Origin: Chionis minor | Lineage: Eukaryota > Chordata > Aves > Charadriiformes > Chionididae | Length of the DNA stretch: 64,000 nt | Direction of reading: 5' to 3' | Assembly (NCBI GenBank): GCA_013398295.1 | Contig: VZSF01003924.1 | Location: forward strand, 310,001-374,000 | In this document: positions 39,263-54,200 of the stretch, one piece after another | Layout: every line of letters begins with the position of its first letter | Numbering within the stretch: position 1 is the stretch's first letter | Made by a program: the position numbers and the translations under genes | The notes under the pieces: model-generated | The model's input: the letters and a program-made list of their open reading frames with translations, nothing else | The model's database searches: none | What the model was told of the DNA's origin: nothing

Positions 39263-42200
39263 GCAGAACAAGCATAAACATCCAGTGCGTGTGAGTATGT
39301 GTAAGAATCTATGGCTTAGAGGTTAAATACCAAAACAGGCTGATTCATCCACACAGTGTTTGAAAGAAATTAGAACCCCAGAGGCTCTTTAAAACCACAA
39401 TACTGAAATGTATATTTACAGATAAATGCTTGAAGATGTTTCTCATCCCCCTCTTTCCTTATAGCTTTCATTTCAGTACCCTGGAAAGAAAAACTAAAAG
39501 CTGAAGTAAACATTAATTTCCCACTTGTAATTTGCCAGCCACCATGCCTGTTTAGCTATGGTATTCCTTGTCCATATAAAATCATTTGCTTCGTGCCATT
39601 TCTGTCATGTTCTGCTAGCAAGTTTATGGTAGGATGCAGCTTCTTAGGAAAGATTGGCAAACAAAAGATGGCTGAAAATCTAAGAATTTATATCAGCCGG
39701 ATGTGTCTTAGGTTTTGTAGACATCCATGGGACCTGCAGAATATAAGAAGGATTCTCCTAATAAGGGAAGGTTTGTGTGGCTGATATGCCAGCCTACACA
39801 CTTCCATCTCACACTCACTCACACAGGGCCCAAAGCAAATAATTTATCTTCCCAATTTTCAATTCTCTAACTGCTCCTCAGTGCAATCTGAGTAACGTTT
39901 TGCGTAATTTCATCTTTTAAATCCCTCTTGAATGTCCTATGTACAATATTTCAAAAAGTATACCACTTTATCGCACACAACTTTCCTCAAGAGCGAAATG
40001 TTACCCAGGAACGGTGAACAAGCATGCTCAACAACCTGCGCTTTATCTTGTGAATACACACAGCATGGCTTATCTTCTCAAAGCCCGTCGCAAAGCACGT
40101 ATTGCCATGCGGTGGCAATGTTACAGCAGTGGCAAACCAGACTCACTGGCAAAACAGCAAGGCTACTAGTTGTTAGACACACACTTGGCCAAATCAAACG
40201 CTGTACAGCTGTCTGTTGCAATTGTAGGGGACATGGAAATCTGCACTGCAAGTCAAAATAAACAAAAATCACCTTGCAGCATGTCTAGGGATTTAGCCCA
40301 AGGAACCTCCTGACCTCCTGCTTGCATCCAATTTAGCAACTACTATCAGGTACTAAGTTTAGCTAGAAACTGTCCCTACAGACAGGAACAACGGAAAGGT
40401 AGTCAAATCTTGCCATGCTTTAGCTGTTAAATACCATCTTACAAGGAAAATACGATGCTTCTGAAAATTTAACTAATGAATTGGACTTTGCACTGAAGCA
40501 GACGGTGTTGCAGTTGGGTGCTGCTGCTCTGATGGGAGCTGCTAATTAAGAGCTGACAAGTACTAGCTTGTTAAATCTCCTGTTCATACTTCACTCTAAG
40601 TGAGGCTACCTGTGGCGCTCATCCCTTTCAGTGCAAAGTCAAACAGGTTAAACTTCATCCCTGCTATTAGCCACCATTTGACTGAGATTTGGTATGCAGT
40701 TAATTGCAATGGAAAGACAATTTAAGAAGTTGATCCTTGCCACTGCTCAGCTGTTAGTTTCTGCCTTTCAGCCCTGCATCCCTAGGGCTTGCTATTATTT
40801 CTTCCACACTCCACAGTGAAAAGATTTCAGGCTCAACAGGACGAAGAAGCTAGGCTCAGCCCTAGCTTTTGTGGCTTTCATGCTGTGAGATTGGCTGAGT
40901 TTGGGTGGTTAGGAAGCTTGGACCGGACTTAGCTTCATATTTATATGCACATCATAATATGGGCTCTGGTACTTCTTAAAGTGTAACTTTTTATAGTAAG
41001 CATAAAACTGTATATATCAGCAGTACAAGCAGTTCCAAATGTTTAGTGCTTTGTTCTTGTATTAGCTAGGAGTTTCTTATTAAAATCCAGATTGCAAATT
41101 TGCAAGCTGATGTAGAATTTGGGTCCCTGGACTGTATACAGGTCTTTGTTGTACTCTGAAGTTCTGCAAGTTTATAGTTTACAGTTTAAACTGCTGTTAA
41201 AACGTATCTTTCATCACTAGTTTAGTGGGAGGGTAAACCCTTCAGTCTTCCCCTCCCAGAACAACTGAGAGCAAAAGTGATAACTAGTTTTACATATGGA
41301 AGGTGCATGTGAAAATGTTCTGACTGAGCAGCAGTGAAATTCATGCACGGGTGGAAAACCAAGAGAAAGTTTAACTTCGGGTCTGCCTTCCAGACCTAGT
41401 GATCCGAAAGTGTGGGGAGTAGCTGCTAGGGTGAGGACAAAGCTTTTGGCAAGAGTAATCTCACATTTTGCTCATCATTCACTCGTCTTCCTGAGCGTGC
41501 AATATTATGAGCATAATCTAGGATCAGCTGGGCACCTGGTAGCAGGCGACCCTCTTTCGCAAGAGTGCAGGTTATCAGAAATGAAGACTTTGCATGCAAA
41601 GTCATTTTCAAATGTTTAAGAATAAGCAAGTGTTTTGGTATCGTTAGATATTTATTCTGGACTTAATCCCAATCCACTAAAATCAACAAAATGCCTTTCT
41701 GCTGACTTTCCAGGGTTTTGGAGTAAACTTTCAACTGCTGACTGCTCTTCCACATCCTCACAATGAAAAACTTAGGGAGGTGTTCAATGATGTTAGTGAA
41801 GCTGAAAGATGTAACAAAGGCTTGTGGCTGAAACAGGCAGAATTTCTTTGTTAATTAAACTCAGAAAATTAGACTATAAATTAATAAAAGTTTCTGAATT
41901 CTTCAGCATGTCTTTCTGTATTAAGAGATTAGTTCATGCGATAATGCTGTCATTTTGGAAGTTATTAAACTACAGAAGATTTTTGGATGTTGAATATGTG
42001 TCATTCCTAACAAAAATCTTTTCATTTCACTGTTAGATTAAGATGCACACAGTCTATTCTAAAGAGATGTTTATTAGCATAATTATCCTAAATATTTCAC
42101 ATGTGCAAGTGAAATTATTGTGCTGTTTTGCACAACCCCACCTTTTGCATTTCCTGATTGCTAGGTTTGTAATCTTGACGTCATGCAACTTTTTCAGTGA

Positions 42201-45200
42201 GGTTTTGCATAGCTCCATAAAGTCCAGTACAGACAGAAAGCAAGACTACATGAATACAAAACTCCAGTGTACTGCTTCTTTCTCTCTGCAATTTAATTTT
42301 TTTTTCCAACTTCAGTACGCAGAATACAAGAAAGCTTTTGCTATTACCTCCAAAATGGCAGCAAGCCACTGTAGAAACCAGACCCAAGGACAGTACAGAA
42401 TTAAAGGCCCCAGGAATACTTTTACTACACATATGTGTAAGATCTATTTTAATCCCTGATATTGCATTTACTTCATTTGTATTGTATTTCATTCAAAATG
42501 ATTAAGGAAGAGACCTTCACTGAGGCTAAAGCATATGATACTTGAATTTTAAGCTCTGGCATTCTGAATCATCAGTGTACAAACAGTAGAACTCCCTCTC
42601 TTTGTCTTTTGAAACCAAACCTGGACTTTCTTGTTTAATTAACTCACCCAGCTAGAGAGAACTTGATGCAAATGTAGAGGCGCCATCCCAAAAGACAATT
42701 TCTAAGAAAGTGTAAGTGTAAATCAGTGTACGCAGAGTATAACAAAAACTGAGATGAAGCATCAACAACAGCTGCTGAGAAAGACAGAAGAATAGCTATA
42801 CACCCCAAACAAAGACTGTCAAAGTGGTTTTGTTTGCTACCTAATACAAATAGATGTACAGCACTAAAATGTAATCCTGTATTCTGCTGCCCCTCCAGCC
42901 AACCCCAGCCTGGAATTTCACAGACAATAGCAAATGCCATCCTAAAAATTGGAATGAAACAATCCTTTGTTCCTGTCTGGCAGAAATCATTGAATAAAAC
43001 TTCATTTAGCAAAGTAAGTTTGGAGAAGAGAAGAACACAACTGCCAAAGAAAGTAAGATGGTCGAAAGGCTTGAAAGCAAAGAGCCAAATCTGTTACTAG
43101 CAATGTAGCTACACCAACTTATTCCAGGTGATTACTTTTTCTTTGGTTATGGTCATCATGTTTTACTTCAGGTCATGTGCCTAGGTAAACTGAAGCACAT
43201 ATTTTCTGCTAAAGATTTGTTTCAATACTCTTTTTCATACGTATGGGTTCCACATTCATTTTTTAAAATAAATGGTATTTTCCTTAATATTTCCACTTTT
43301 AATAGGTATTAACTACATGGAGAATATTTTTTTTATAGCTAGTAAAAAAAAGTTAACAGTTACACAGGAACATCAAGAACCACATTAGTTTTTGTTTACA
43401 TTTGAAAATACCACCACTGAAAATGCATACGCTGCTAATGCATTTAGCAAATGGCTGAAGGAATGCATTTTCAATTAAAAAACAGTTTAGTGCGGCTTGG
43501 CTAAGGCTTAGTTAATGAAATTAAGCTACAGTAAATAAAGAGTTTCCACAATGGAGCTTGCTCTAGTATAAATTGCTTTAAAAATACAGTTCTTGTAAAG
43601 TGATGCAACTTGCTCATGAAGATAAGCTTTAGGTGCCATAGTAACAAAGCCTCTTATTTCCAGGAAGATGATACACTAGCATTAAACAGCCTTTAAGGTG
43701 ATCATCTTCAGGAGACTACTCATCTTTGTTCAAAGAATTTTTCACTACAAAAGATGGTCCAACACGACTAACTCCAACATTACTAAATAATAGATGGCTC
43801 ATACGAGGTGTAGAAGATCATTGTACACACTTCTTGTCCCCAATCACAGATGGAAAATAATGAGTTCTCTTCAGATTTGTTTACTTGGAGAGTTATCAAA
43901 AGTAGTACTAGCACCCACATTGCTATCAGTGATGCTCTGGCTCCCCTGTATGAACGCAAAGACACACAGACACAGAAGCAAGTTGCACGCACATGCCTTG
44001 ATATGAGAGGCTTGAAATAACACGTTTTACCTTCCATTTGCCACAGACTAAGAGCATGAAGAGGGTCAGTTACAGAAGATTAAGCAACACGTGGAGACAG
44101 GATCATGTTCTAAACCCACGCTGCACGCTAATACAGGCTTTGTGTGGTTTAACTACACCCACTACCAAATTCCGTATTTTACGAAGCAGTCTAAAGCTAC
44201 ACCAGGGGAAGATGCTCAAGCAGAATCCATGGAAGGAGTTAACACTTAATGAGCAGTCTGAGCTATTTCCCCATGCAGACTAGCCCTCAGCAAACAGCTA
44301 CTTCCTGTCCACCCGCTTGGCTGTAGGGAGCAGAGATGATTAACGCAGCTATACATCCTGACAGGCTCCAACTCTCCCTTGGTCATAAAAAAAGAAGAAT
44401 CATGGCCAAAGAAGGCTGGAAGGTGAAGGCTAGAATTTGGGTTTGGATGATAACATAGATGCCACTTTGATTCTGCAACTCTCTCTGATAAAAGTGAGAA
44501 GTGGAAGACATCTTAGAAAATGCGAAGAAATGTAAATGAGAAGAGCAGCTCTTCCTCGGAAAGCAAGCTTTCGATCATCACCTTCCTTTCTGTTCTGAAG
44601 GCTAAGGAGCTTGGTTATTCTGTAAGCCTCAACTAAACTGATGCAATATATTTCTCCACCAGTAAGTAAGGTATAATAAATAAAGTATGATGACATAAAT
44701 AAATAAATTATTTTTCATGGTATATTAGCAGGGAGTGTAATTCCGCATGAAGTCAGTTTCACACCAAACGATAAAAGAGATCCATTTTCCGGGTCAGAGA
44801 ATTAAGAATGCATGGAAAAGATCTAAATCATGAAAAAAAGTAAATTCATTGCAGATTATGTAAGCTATATGGTAAAATAAGGAGTTGATGTTGACTTTTT
44901 GCAGTGTAATGTGAGATTCCAAATTGCTGGGTTTTCTTTTTTTTCTCTTAACTACACACAACTGACAGTATTTTTAAAGTACAGACTGCAATTCTGCTGC
45001 TAGCAACAGGACTTAAACCTTAGATGTTTGTAAAAACTATTTCTCCACCAGGCTGCATTTTTATTGACAAAAGACAGCTGAATCAATTTTTGTTGCTCCT
45101 TAACAAAAACGAAGACTGCCTGAACTTGTTTCTTTCAAAGCTATTCTCTTTGGCCTCTCCCTCTCTATAAATAAAAGCATAACTACACAACTTCTAAAAC

Positions 45201-48200
45201 TGCTCAGATATTGAATTATTTGAAAGTCAGTGTGTTCTGCAAGCGCGACCATATTCTCCAGAAGTCAGGCCATGAGCAACATTAGCCCAGAGGAGACTTC
45301 ATCTCAGGCAAAGCTGACACTACATAAAGAAAACAAGTGCAATTCTGAAACAACTAAGGTTACCGAATTGAAGCTCCTTCAAGCCCAAAATGCCTGAGCT
45401 CATCCTTGAAAACCTTCAGAAATATGCTCAGAAGTTACAGAGTTAAAATACATTGATCTGTAATGCAGGTAAGATGAGCCAAAGATAAACACTGCCAAAG
45501 CTTACAGGCTTTTACAGCATTAATCAAAAGAAATTTTAAGGCACGGAGAAGCTCAAATTGTAAAATCTGAGCTTTAGATCCTGCTTCTGAAATTCAGGGT
45601 GAATGTCAGAAATAATGGACCTAGAAGTTTCAATGCAATGCTCCCCCAGCTGTGGAACAAGATCAACAGAAAGAATAATATACTGTAGAACTGGAAGCCT
45701 TGCCCCAAGTCGTCACCTTGCTTGGTTTTCTTCTGTTTTTTAGAGAGTGTATTTCCTAGGTTGGGCATACACGTCTGGCTTGAAATATACTCTGAAGCAT
45801 ATTTGGAGTGTATGTTCTCTCCTTCATAGGCAGTACCCAAACTCACTAATTACACACATTCCAATAAAGCTTTCCTCTCATCCTGCCCCAAACCAAGTCT
45901 ATCATCGCTCCTTAGTGAAGCCTTAATCCCTATCCATTTCAAAGGTCCATTTTGATATTTTTTTTCCCATTGACATTTCAATATTTTTTTTATACCTCAA
46001 AAGCAGGTAATTTATTTTGTTTGCACTTTCTTACTTCAGATTGCCCTCAGCTCTCCCCCCCAAACATTCATGTCTGGACAAGGACAAAGCTTGCCTAGAG
46101 GACAATTTACAGGCGTGTAAGAACAGCAGTTTTATGAAAACCAATGTACAGTGATAAACAATAGCATTCACAACAAAACAAATCCTGAAGTGGAAAACAG
46201 CTGAGTATATTCATGACCCTTTTCATCTTGTCTGCAAAAGTTGATAAATGAAAAGTGGAAAAATGATAAAAAGTAAGTTTCAAAACCACAAACTTTATAA
46301 AGAGAAATTTTAAAAGCCAAAGAATTGTCCAAAGAAATAAAGATCTCCCCAAGACACTGGTCAAGTGATGAAAATATGTTGCCATATTTTGTGTTCAGAT
46401 AACACCAGTTTCTCAGCAAACCTAGTAACAGCTGACGTTAAGAAAACTTTGCCCTACCATTGCATTCTAGCATTTCCTTCCTAGAAGTTGTTCAAAAAAG
46501 ACAGTAATGAGGACAGGAGGAATATATCACTTCATTTTCTAACGAGCTCTTGGTGTGGCTGATGGCATCGGGGAGGTTGGCAAATGGGCTTTTCCAGCGT
46601 AATTTTTTTTCCCAATACCATACATGCTATCTTGGATTGCAGTCTCAATTTTTTTGAGCTGTTTCTTTCAAAGATCTTGGTGGGAGCTCTAGTATAATCT
46701 CTTCTGGTGCATTTTCTATTACCTACGACTTTCAGATGCTTCCAACTCTTATTTCTCATCTTCTCTTACCTGAAGTCATCTCACAACATCTCTTTATTTT
46801 TTACTGTAGAGAATTCTTCTCAAGGTTTTTTCAGGACTGGTTGTGGGTGAACGGAATTATGCACCTTTTTTGATATTAAAAATCCATTTCACACCAGCAT
46901 GTTTCTTGCATTTTATACCTGCATATTACTTCTATGAGAAACTTAATACTTTGACCAATGGTTTGCTATTATATTCATAGGCACGTCCATGGCATATGTT
47001 AGAGCTACAGGTCAGAGGGACGGAAGAGCCTCTGCATCTCTGCGAGATTACGATACTTCTCAATTGCAAAATGACATTCTACCTCTCCTCTGGCAGGTGC
47101 ATCTTAAACCTATTTCTTCAAGCACTGATGATGATGGCGGTGACATAGAGCAGATTACAATGGCCCTTCAGGGAGGAAATTACTTCCTGAGCACTCAAGA
47201 GCTTTTCCTGCTGTATCATTTTCTACGGCTGAGGTTTATTAAAGGCAACAGGACGATACTGTTCTCTTCTCAGCCATTTTCTTCAGACACAAAAACATAG
47301 GATTAATAATTTTGTCAGCAGAAGTAGGACTTCATTTTTCAGATTATTTCAGTTATTCTACAGCCAATGTTTGGCTGGGTTTTCAGTTTTCTTCCTCAAC
47401 CTGAACGCAGATGACTAAGCCGGAGCTCTGAAACGGAGACTTGGCCCTAAAGGGTGACGGAAAGTCAGGAAAGTGCAGGACATGACCGGATAGCGTGCCA
47501 TCCCCGTGGCTACCAACAGAAGTTAAAGCCTGGAAAAATCTAATCCTGCCACCAACCTAACATAAATTTCAGAAGATGTCATTCATGAAATACAGCCTTC
47601 TGCTGTGATTTCTACAAAAATCTTTTTTGCCTAACCCAAGGAAAATGAACTGCAAGACGGTTATCGCGTTATGGTGTTACAACAAAGGGCAAGCCTCTTG
47701 ACTTGAAGCTTGGATTTGCAATGTAGTATTCTGCAGGAAACACAGAAAATAAAATGCTAGAGTTCTGGCGGTCTTTCCAATTAATATTTTATTCTATCAT
47801 GTGGTGTTCTTTCAGCCTAGGCAGAAGATCTGGAGTCCACTGTGCTGCTAAAGCACCTGCGCAGAATGACTCCAGTTGTGATGCCTGATGCTGAATGAGG
47901 CATTTAACTCCCGGCTGCTTTACCAAGCACTAGAAACCACCTGAAACACTTCATGATCCTCATAAACTGCAATCTGTCCTACAAAACTGAACCCACAGTG
48001 GAAACAGTGAGATTAATTTATTCATGACAAGAGGTTTTGAAGCTGGATTATCAGATTGCATGATTTCAGGTAGCTACTCCTTAGGAAAGTGGTCACTTTC
48101 TCAACGGGGTGTAGCCTTTATTCTCACATAAGTTAAACCCATTAATTAGGAAAACCAAGTCTAAACAAAACAAGTCATAATAGCAGTGATTTCCTTACAG

Positions 48201-51200
48201 GCTTACATACATATTTCTTTTTGATATGCTTAAAATTAATTCTAAGATGGTATAGTGTTTGCTCAGCCCCTATTTCTATTTCACTTGTTCATGCCTGTTT
48301 CATAAAGGTTTAATTTAATTTTTTACTTTGGTTTCTGGAGTATGATGTAACATAAAGCAAGACCATGAAAGCTTCTTTTACTTTGAGGAGCAAGGCTTCT
48401 TTGTTTCAGTGATGCCGAGACCCTGGCGGGTGCCCACAGTCGAAGTGACCAACGCCTTATTCTACTCTATACTATGACATTTGAGTCATTTTTCACTGTT
48501 TTCACCTCCATTAACAGAAACAGACTGTGTCTGTACAAGTGATGACATATGCTGAAGGAAAAATGTAGGGAATCCTGAATTAGTCATTTTAAAGTGAAGA
48601 AAGACCATGGTATTGGTTTTAGCTGTTTCACATCTATTCTCCCAGTGCTGAGAGATTCTGACTTCTACCACCTTCCTCTGTTGAAGATAGTCAGCTATTT
48701 TATTTTAAAACATGAGATTTCCTACCAAAACCCACTGTGGGTTTACAGTCTTCACGGAGCTCCAACAATAGAAAAAAAACTTCCTTTTGGGGAGACTTTT
48801 CAGGCAGCATGTCTGTGAGGCTGCTGCCACCACAGTGGTCACCCATGGTTCAAAGTACTAGTTCAAACTGACCACAAGAAATTTTAATCCCCAGTCTAGC
48901 AGCATGGTTGTTAAAACAGACACCGTTCTGTCTTCGTTAGGGCTCGTGCTCTTTCTGTAGCCTTCGAGCGTAACTGTTTCAGCGTGCTAAAGACGACACT
49001 GACATTCATGTCAGTCTCTGGATTGCAGCTTCTGAGTTTATGACAGATGGGAAACGAACAGAGGAGTTAAAATCCTGTGAATCCACACACAGCTTATAGC
49101 CAGTAGCCATCTGGCTGGGGATCTACATAATACCACGAGAGGATGACAAAAAAAAAGACCAAAAAAAAGGCAGTCACATTTGCACTTCCATTTTTCTTTC
49201 CCTTCTTTGTGCTTCCTGTTTTGAATATACTTAATAATCGCATTACAAATAGTCTTTCAACTGTTTCATACAGGTTACACAACTACAGTACTCTCTCACC
49301 AGCACTTTCCACACAGAAAAATAAATTCAGTATTAGGCAAAAAGTCTAACATGTGACAACATATAATGTTTGTCTACGGTAGGTAGCAGCCAAACAGGCA
49401 GCAAGTAACAAAAGCGTAAGCATTTGAGGAGAGAACAAAGAATGGAAAGCACCAAGAAACCCCATTCAGCAGCACTGCCAGTTGCTTTATAAAAACAATT
49501 CAAGGCAGAAGTTGTAACACGGGGCCCCTAAAGTATAATTACTTGGGAAAAAAATGTGGCCAACAAAAGTTACCTAACCTGTTCAGAGAAGAAAGAAACG
49601 ATTTACCCCCAAAATGTGCTGGCAAGGCTCAAAATCTGGTTTTCAAAGGAAAAAGAATAAACTTCATTAAAGCCCCCTTTTGCACAGCAGTGTTCCTGCT
49701 AGCTAGAGCTAGGAAACATGGAAAGATGCAAACCTTCTTTAAAGACAAAAACCATTTTTTGCCTCAACCAGCTGAAATGTTCAGCTAGGCATTTTCGATC
49801 CGTAACTGCATGTGTGTTGGGGTTTTAGTGTTCTGAAAAGCGCAAATTTCTGATGTAAAGAAAGAGTAGAGCCACTAGACCAAGAATTCTTTTCCCTGCA
49901 TGCTATGTTGCAAAAATGAGAGCATATTAGGCAACTTGAGAACAGGAAATAACACTGACAAACAAACTGATATTCTTTCCATAGCATGGTCACTCAGAGG
50001 AGGACATTTGAAACTTCATCGCCCCAAATCAAGAAATGTTTATTCTACTTTTGGCAAGGCTGCTGAATGCTTGTGTACTCCTCCTAGTCCAACTGTTTCA
50101 TGAAGGAGATAGTCACACTAGAATAGAAATGAACATTGAGCTGAACATTTTTTTAATAAAGCTCTCCCCTTCAAAAAATGTTGTTTTATTGCTACCAAGA
50201 TGGTTTGTGGAAATACACTAGTTCCAACTGACACGTAGGTGGGAATGTATCCCAGATCCCTTCACCTCATCTGGAGATTCCAGGACCATAGGTGAACACT
50301 GTAGAAGCTCCACCTAGATATCCACTGTTCTACAGCGAGTCTGTTATTCTGTTAATGTAACCTCCAACAGGAGAGAGAGATTGGAAAAAATGGATTAAAT
50401 GCAGACATCTATTTCTGAGCTAATCGCTCTACACTCCCTTCACACTTGACATGATCTACGCAGTGCAACAATTCATCTTGTTGTGAAGCAGACATCGCAA
50501 ATAGGTCAGATGAATTAAGCCCTAAAATTAACCATTTCTCTCCATGTAAGACAAAGTGAGAGTAGGATGACCAGTTCATGTGACTGGACTTAAATCACAT
50601 GCGCTCCTCTCAGGCCATCTTTTTTAACCAACAGCTACACTCACCTATTTTGAAGTCCTTCTTGAAAGTGAATTTCTCACATCTCGGCTAAGGGTTCTAG
50701 CCACCATATTACAGTTTTTCCTGCTACTTTGCCTTTTTTGGATGAAAAATTTTGTCGACATGTTTTCAGTTTCCATATGGACATCTTTGACTAACTGAAG
50801 ATGCCTTACTTACCCATCTGTCTAAAGTCAAGAAATGCAGTTGTGTTTTTAATTGAGAAATGCTTAAATAACTGCATTTTTTCCTCAAAAATAAAAAAAA
50901 AGAGACATTTCAATTATAACACTAGTAATATCATTGCAACTCTAGTAAAATGGCTGATTAATGGCAGTCTGATATATATTCTAATTTTCAATGTGAATAA
51001 TGTATATTTTGAATTAATTTTTTCTTGACAGATTGAGATTTTAATTAAGAAAAAATCGCAGCGTAAGACATTTTTTCATTTTTCTTGAAAGAAGCCTATT
51101 TTTTATAAATGTGGCTATCTAGCCAGAAGAAATGAAACTGCAAAAGCATAATTGTAGAATTTTCTTCAGTGTTTTATGACAATACCTTGATCAAGTAGAA

Positions 51201-54200
51201 ATTGAGCTAAGAAAGAAAATGAATATCCTTACTTACTTCAGGAGGCTAACTTTTGCTGACTTTGACTCCTAGGTCACAAGGTGTTCTGTTTATTTCAGAT
51301 TAGAGTACCTTCATTTAAAATAAAACTACAGATTTTTCATCCCTTTTTATAACTTTGTGGCCTTTGTCTTCAACACCATATCATCACTGAAACCATCATC
51401 TCACCCTCCCGACTTTCTCAGCATTCAGCTAACCAAATTTATTTGGTTAGTCTGAGTTTGATTTCTACATGAATTGCATGCAACTACCTTCAAACAGTTT
51501 AAGAAGTGCAATTAAAAAAAAGCCTGCAACTATAAGTAGCGGAAATTTTCAATACTGGTATGTCTGTCTTCAACAATTTAAAATAAATGCCTCCCTTTCT
51601 TCACAAGAGTTCCTTCACTTTGACCGTGACTTTTACAGAGTTCATGGAAAGTTATAAACTGGAATGTAAAATAAGTAAGAAAAATGTTGAAACCACAGGT
51701 ACAACCTCCCTTCCCAGAGAAGCTGGATGTGGAACTACATCCCTTGGGCGAGGGAGCAGCCCACCACGGAGTCACCCTACTCACAGGTGCCCCAGTCCCT
51801 TCAGGGACTCCTCTTTGGAGGGGGTGCTGGAAAAGTAGTTCAAAACATCCAGGATTCATCTGACACTATAATTCAAACTTTCAGCCTCAGAAGCTGTCTT
51901 TATCTCTTTCTGTGATTTATCGAGGGTTAACAGCATGTGCTTCTACCTGTTAAAACATGTTACTCTTTCCTAATGAGCTCAATAAGAAGAAACAGTATCT
52001 AAATTCCTTCCTTTAGGTTTTACTCACAAAGGAGGAACTCATACATGATTAAACTCTGTATACACTCCTCACTGCATTTTAAATAAAATATTTTAACTTC
52101 AGCAGTTGCTATTTAGAGTGGACTTCAGAAATAAAAAAATAAAGCAAAAATCAGATACAAAATACAATTCCATTTTTATCTGAAAAGGAATTGCCTACTT
52201 CCACGCATTCAGTTCTTATCTTGCTACTGCTTATGAATTCAGGGATTTTTTTGCACAAACTGTAACAACTGATTTACAAAATAAAGAGTTGAATTAAATC
52301 CCAAAGTAACATGTAAAAACTGCTCACGTTCACTTCTATTTGATGGTGGATCAGGCAATTCTGTGCTTTTGCAGCCAGCAGCAGCACCACATCACCAGGT
52401 TCTTTTGTTTCAGACCATGCTGGTGTCACTCAGCACAGCAGCACAGAAAAGCAGGGCAACATTCTGTGCAAGCGTTCGATACGATACGATGACATACAGA
52501 AGACTATATCCTATCCCCAACGATTGATAGTAGCAATGCTTCAAAAAAATTAGACACTACAAATACCCACAATGAACCTTACTAATTGCAAAAGGCTTTG
52601 CAGGTGACAGAGAGGAACGAGGTCCTTCTAGATGCTCACAGGTAATGTGCTGATGTCTTAAATCATGAGATTTGATTACCCTTCTCTAAGCATGCTTTGC
52701 TGCCACTGTTATTAGCCTTTATATCATCAGGCCCTTTTTGAAAATTGAACCACTATACTTAACTATATGACCTCCACAGTGAATTCTATAAGCTAAACGC
52801 ATGCTGTCTGACAACACTACTTACACCTTACAAAATCACATGTTATTCTTAAATATCTGAGTTCTTGATCTTGTTTTACAAAGCTGGAAAAGAAGGAGAA
52901 AACAACACAACCTGATCATTTCTCCTCTTATTTCACATTACTATTATCTCAAAACTAATTTTTTTTTACTACTTCATTTCCAAAACAGAAATATATCCCC
53001 ACCCCACTCCCTCTCATCGCACAGACAAGGCCCATTACTCCTCTCTATACTATTTAGTAGTCCTACACTTTATAGCACTTTGAAAAATTTAAAATTCAAA
53101 TTTTATAGACTGAAACCATGAACTCTTTATCTCTTCTTCAGTTTTTGGGCTCTCTCTTATGGTTGCCAACTGCAGCACGACGACTTCCTGATACAATACT
53201 TTAATCCAAACCCCTCCAGTAGGACCAGAGAGGAATGAAAAGGAGTTCCAGAGTTCTTTTTTTCCCCTTCAGCTATTCTCTTTAAGAGTTATGGATTTTT
53301 CTTTACTCTTTGAAGACATCTGTGTGAAATTACCCACACAACAGTAATCCTAACAAAACCAAGATTTATTAAAACAAAGAGAAAATGGAATGAAAACAAA
53401 ATAAATTGTTTGCTTAACATAGCTGAATTTACAATTCTCATAAGTTAAATTAGATAAGGCATAAACCAGATAAGCTTAACTTCAGATAAAAAAGAAAAAA
53501 ATGAATCTTGGAGTTTATCCTTTGAAATTAAATATCCTTTCTGACCACACCAGTCAGCCTGTCAATGCTGCTTGCTGCTTGGAGACCAACAATTCCCTCT
53601 TTTGTCTCCCACAGATATGCTTAATAAAGCCCGGTTCAGGTTTCCTAAATGCTTTTCCGAAGACAAAAAAATGGGCTTTGGTAAACAGTTTCAGTCTCCA
53701 TCTCTGAGGAGTTACACCATTGAGGAAACGAAAAACCTTAATTATGATTTATGATGGCCTTTTCAAGGTTTATGACCCAGCTCAAATATTGCCTTTTGCT
53801 AACCATCTTGGCTGGCTCTGTCTAGGTTTTGGCTAGACCCATGGGCAAACCTCACCTAAAGCAGATCCTTTTCTCTTCCACTTGTCACAAGCGATGAATT
53901 ATAGACAAGGGCTAAGGCTCGCCCTTACAATCAGCTATGCCTCAAAACAAAGTCCAACGGGCCTTTGAAAAAAATCAGTCTTGGCTGATGTCTAAAATGA
54001 CAGATTGTTCTTCATTTCTGCCTTTATGGGTTTTAGGATTCACATATACATAGCTTTTGCTTGGGTACTCTCTGTCATTTAGCAGGTATTTCCCTGATAT
54101 AAGAAGAGTATGACTCTTGAACATCTGTAATAAAAACTGACCTAATAGAAATTCTGCCATTTTGGAAGTGTAATAAAAATGGAGAGCTTGTTCCTTCTCA

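Noticed and set aside
42043..42459. 138-codon plus-strand ORF
   Set aside because: Hydrophobic/Ser-rich text from T-rich DNA, with no domain, no splice-site support and no promoter.
51700..51835. GC-richer patch with overlapping ORFs on both strands
   Set aside because: No known domain, repeat family or splice structure recognised. Left as unexplained non-coding sequence.
52483..52500. Short GATAC-type tandem (CGATACGATACGATG)
   Set aside because: About three units only, too short to be informative.
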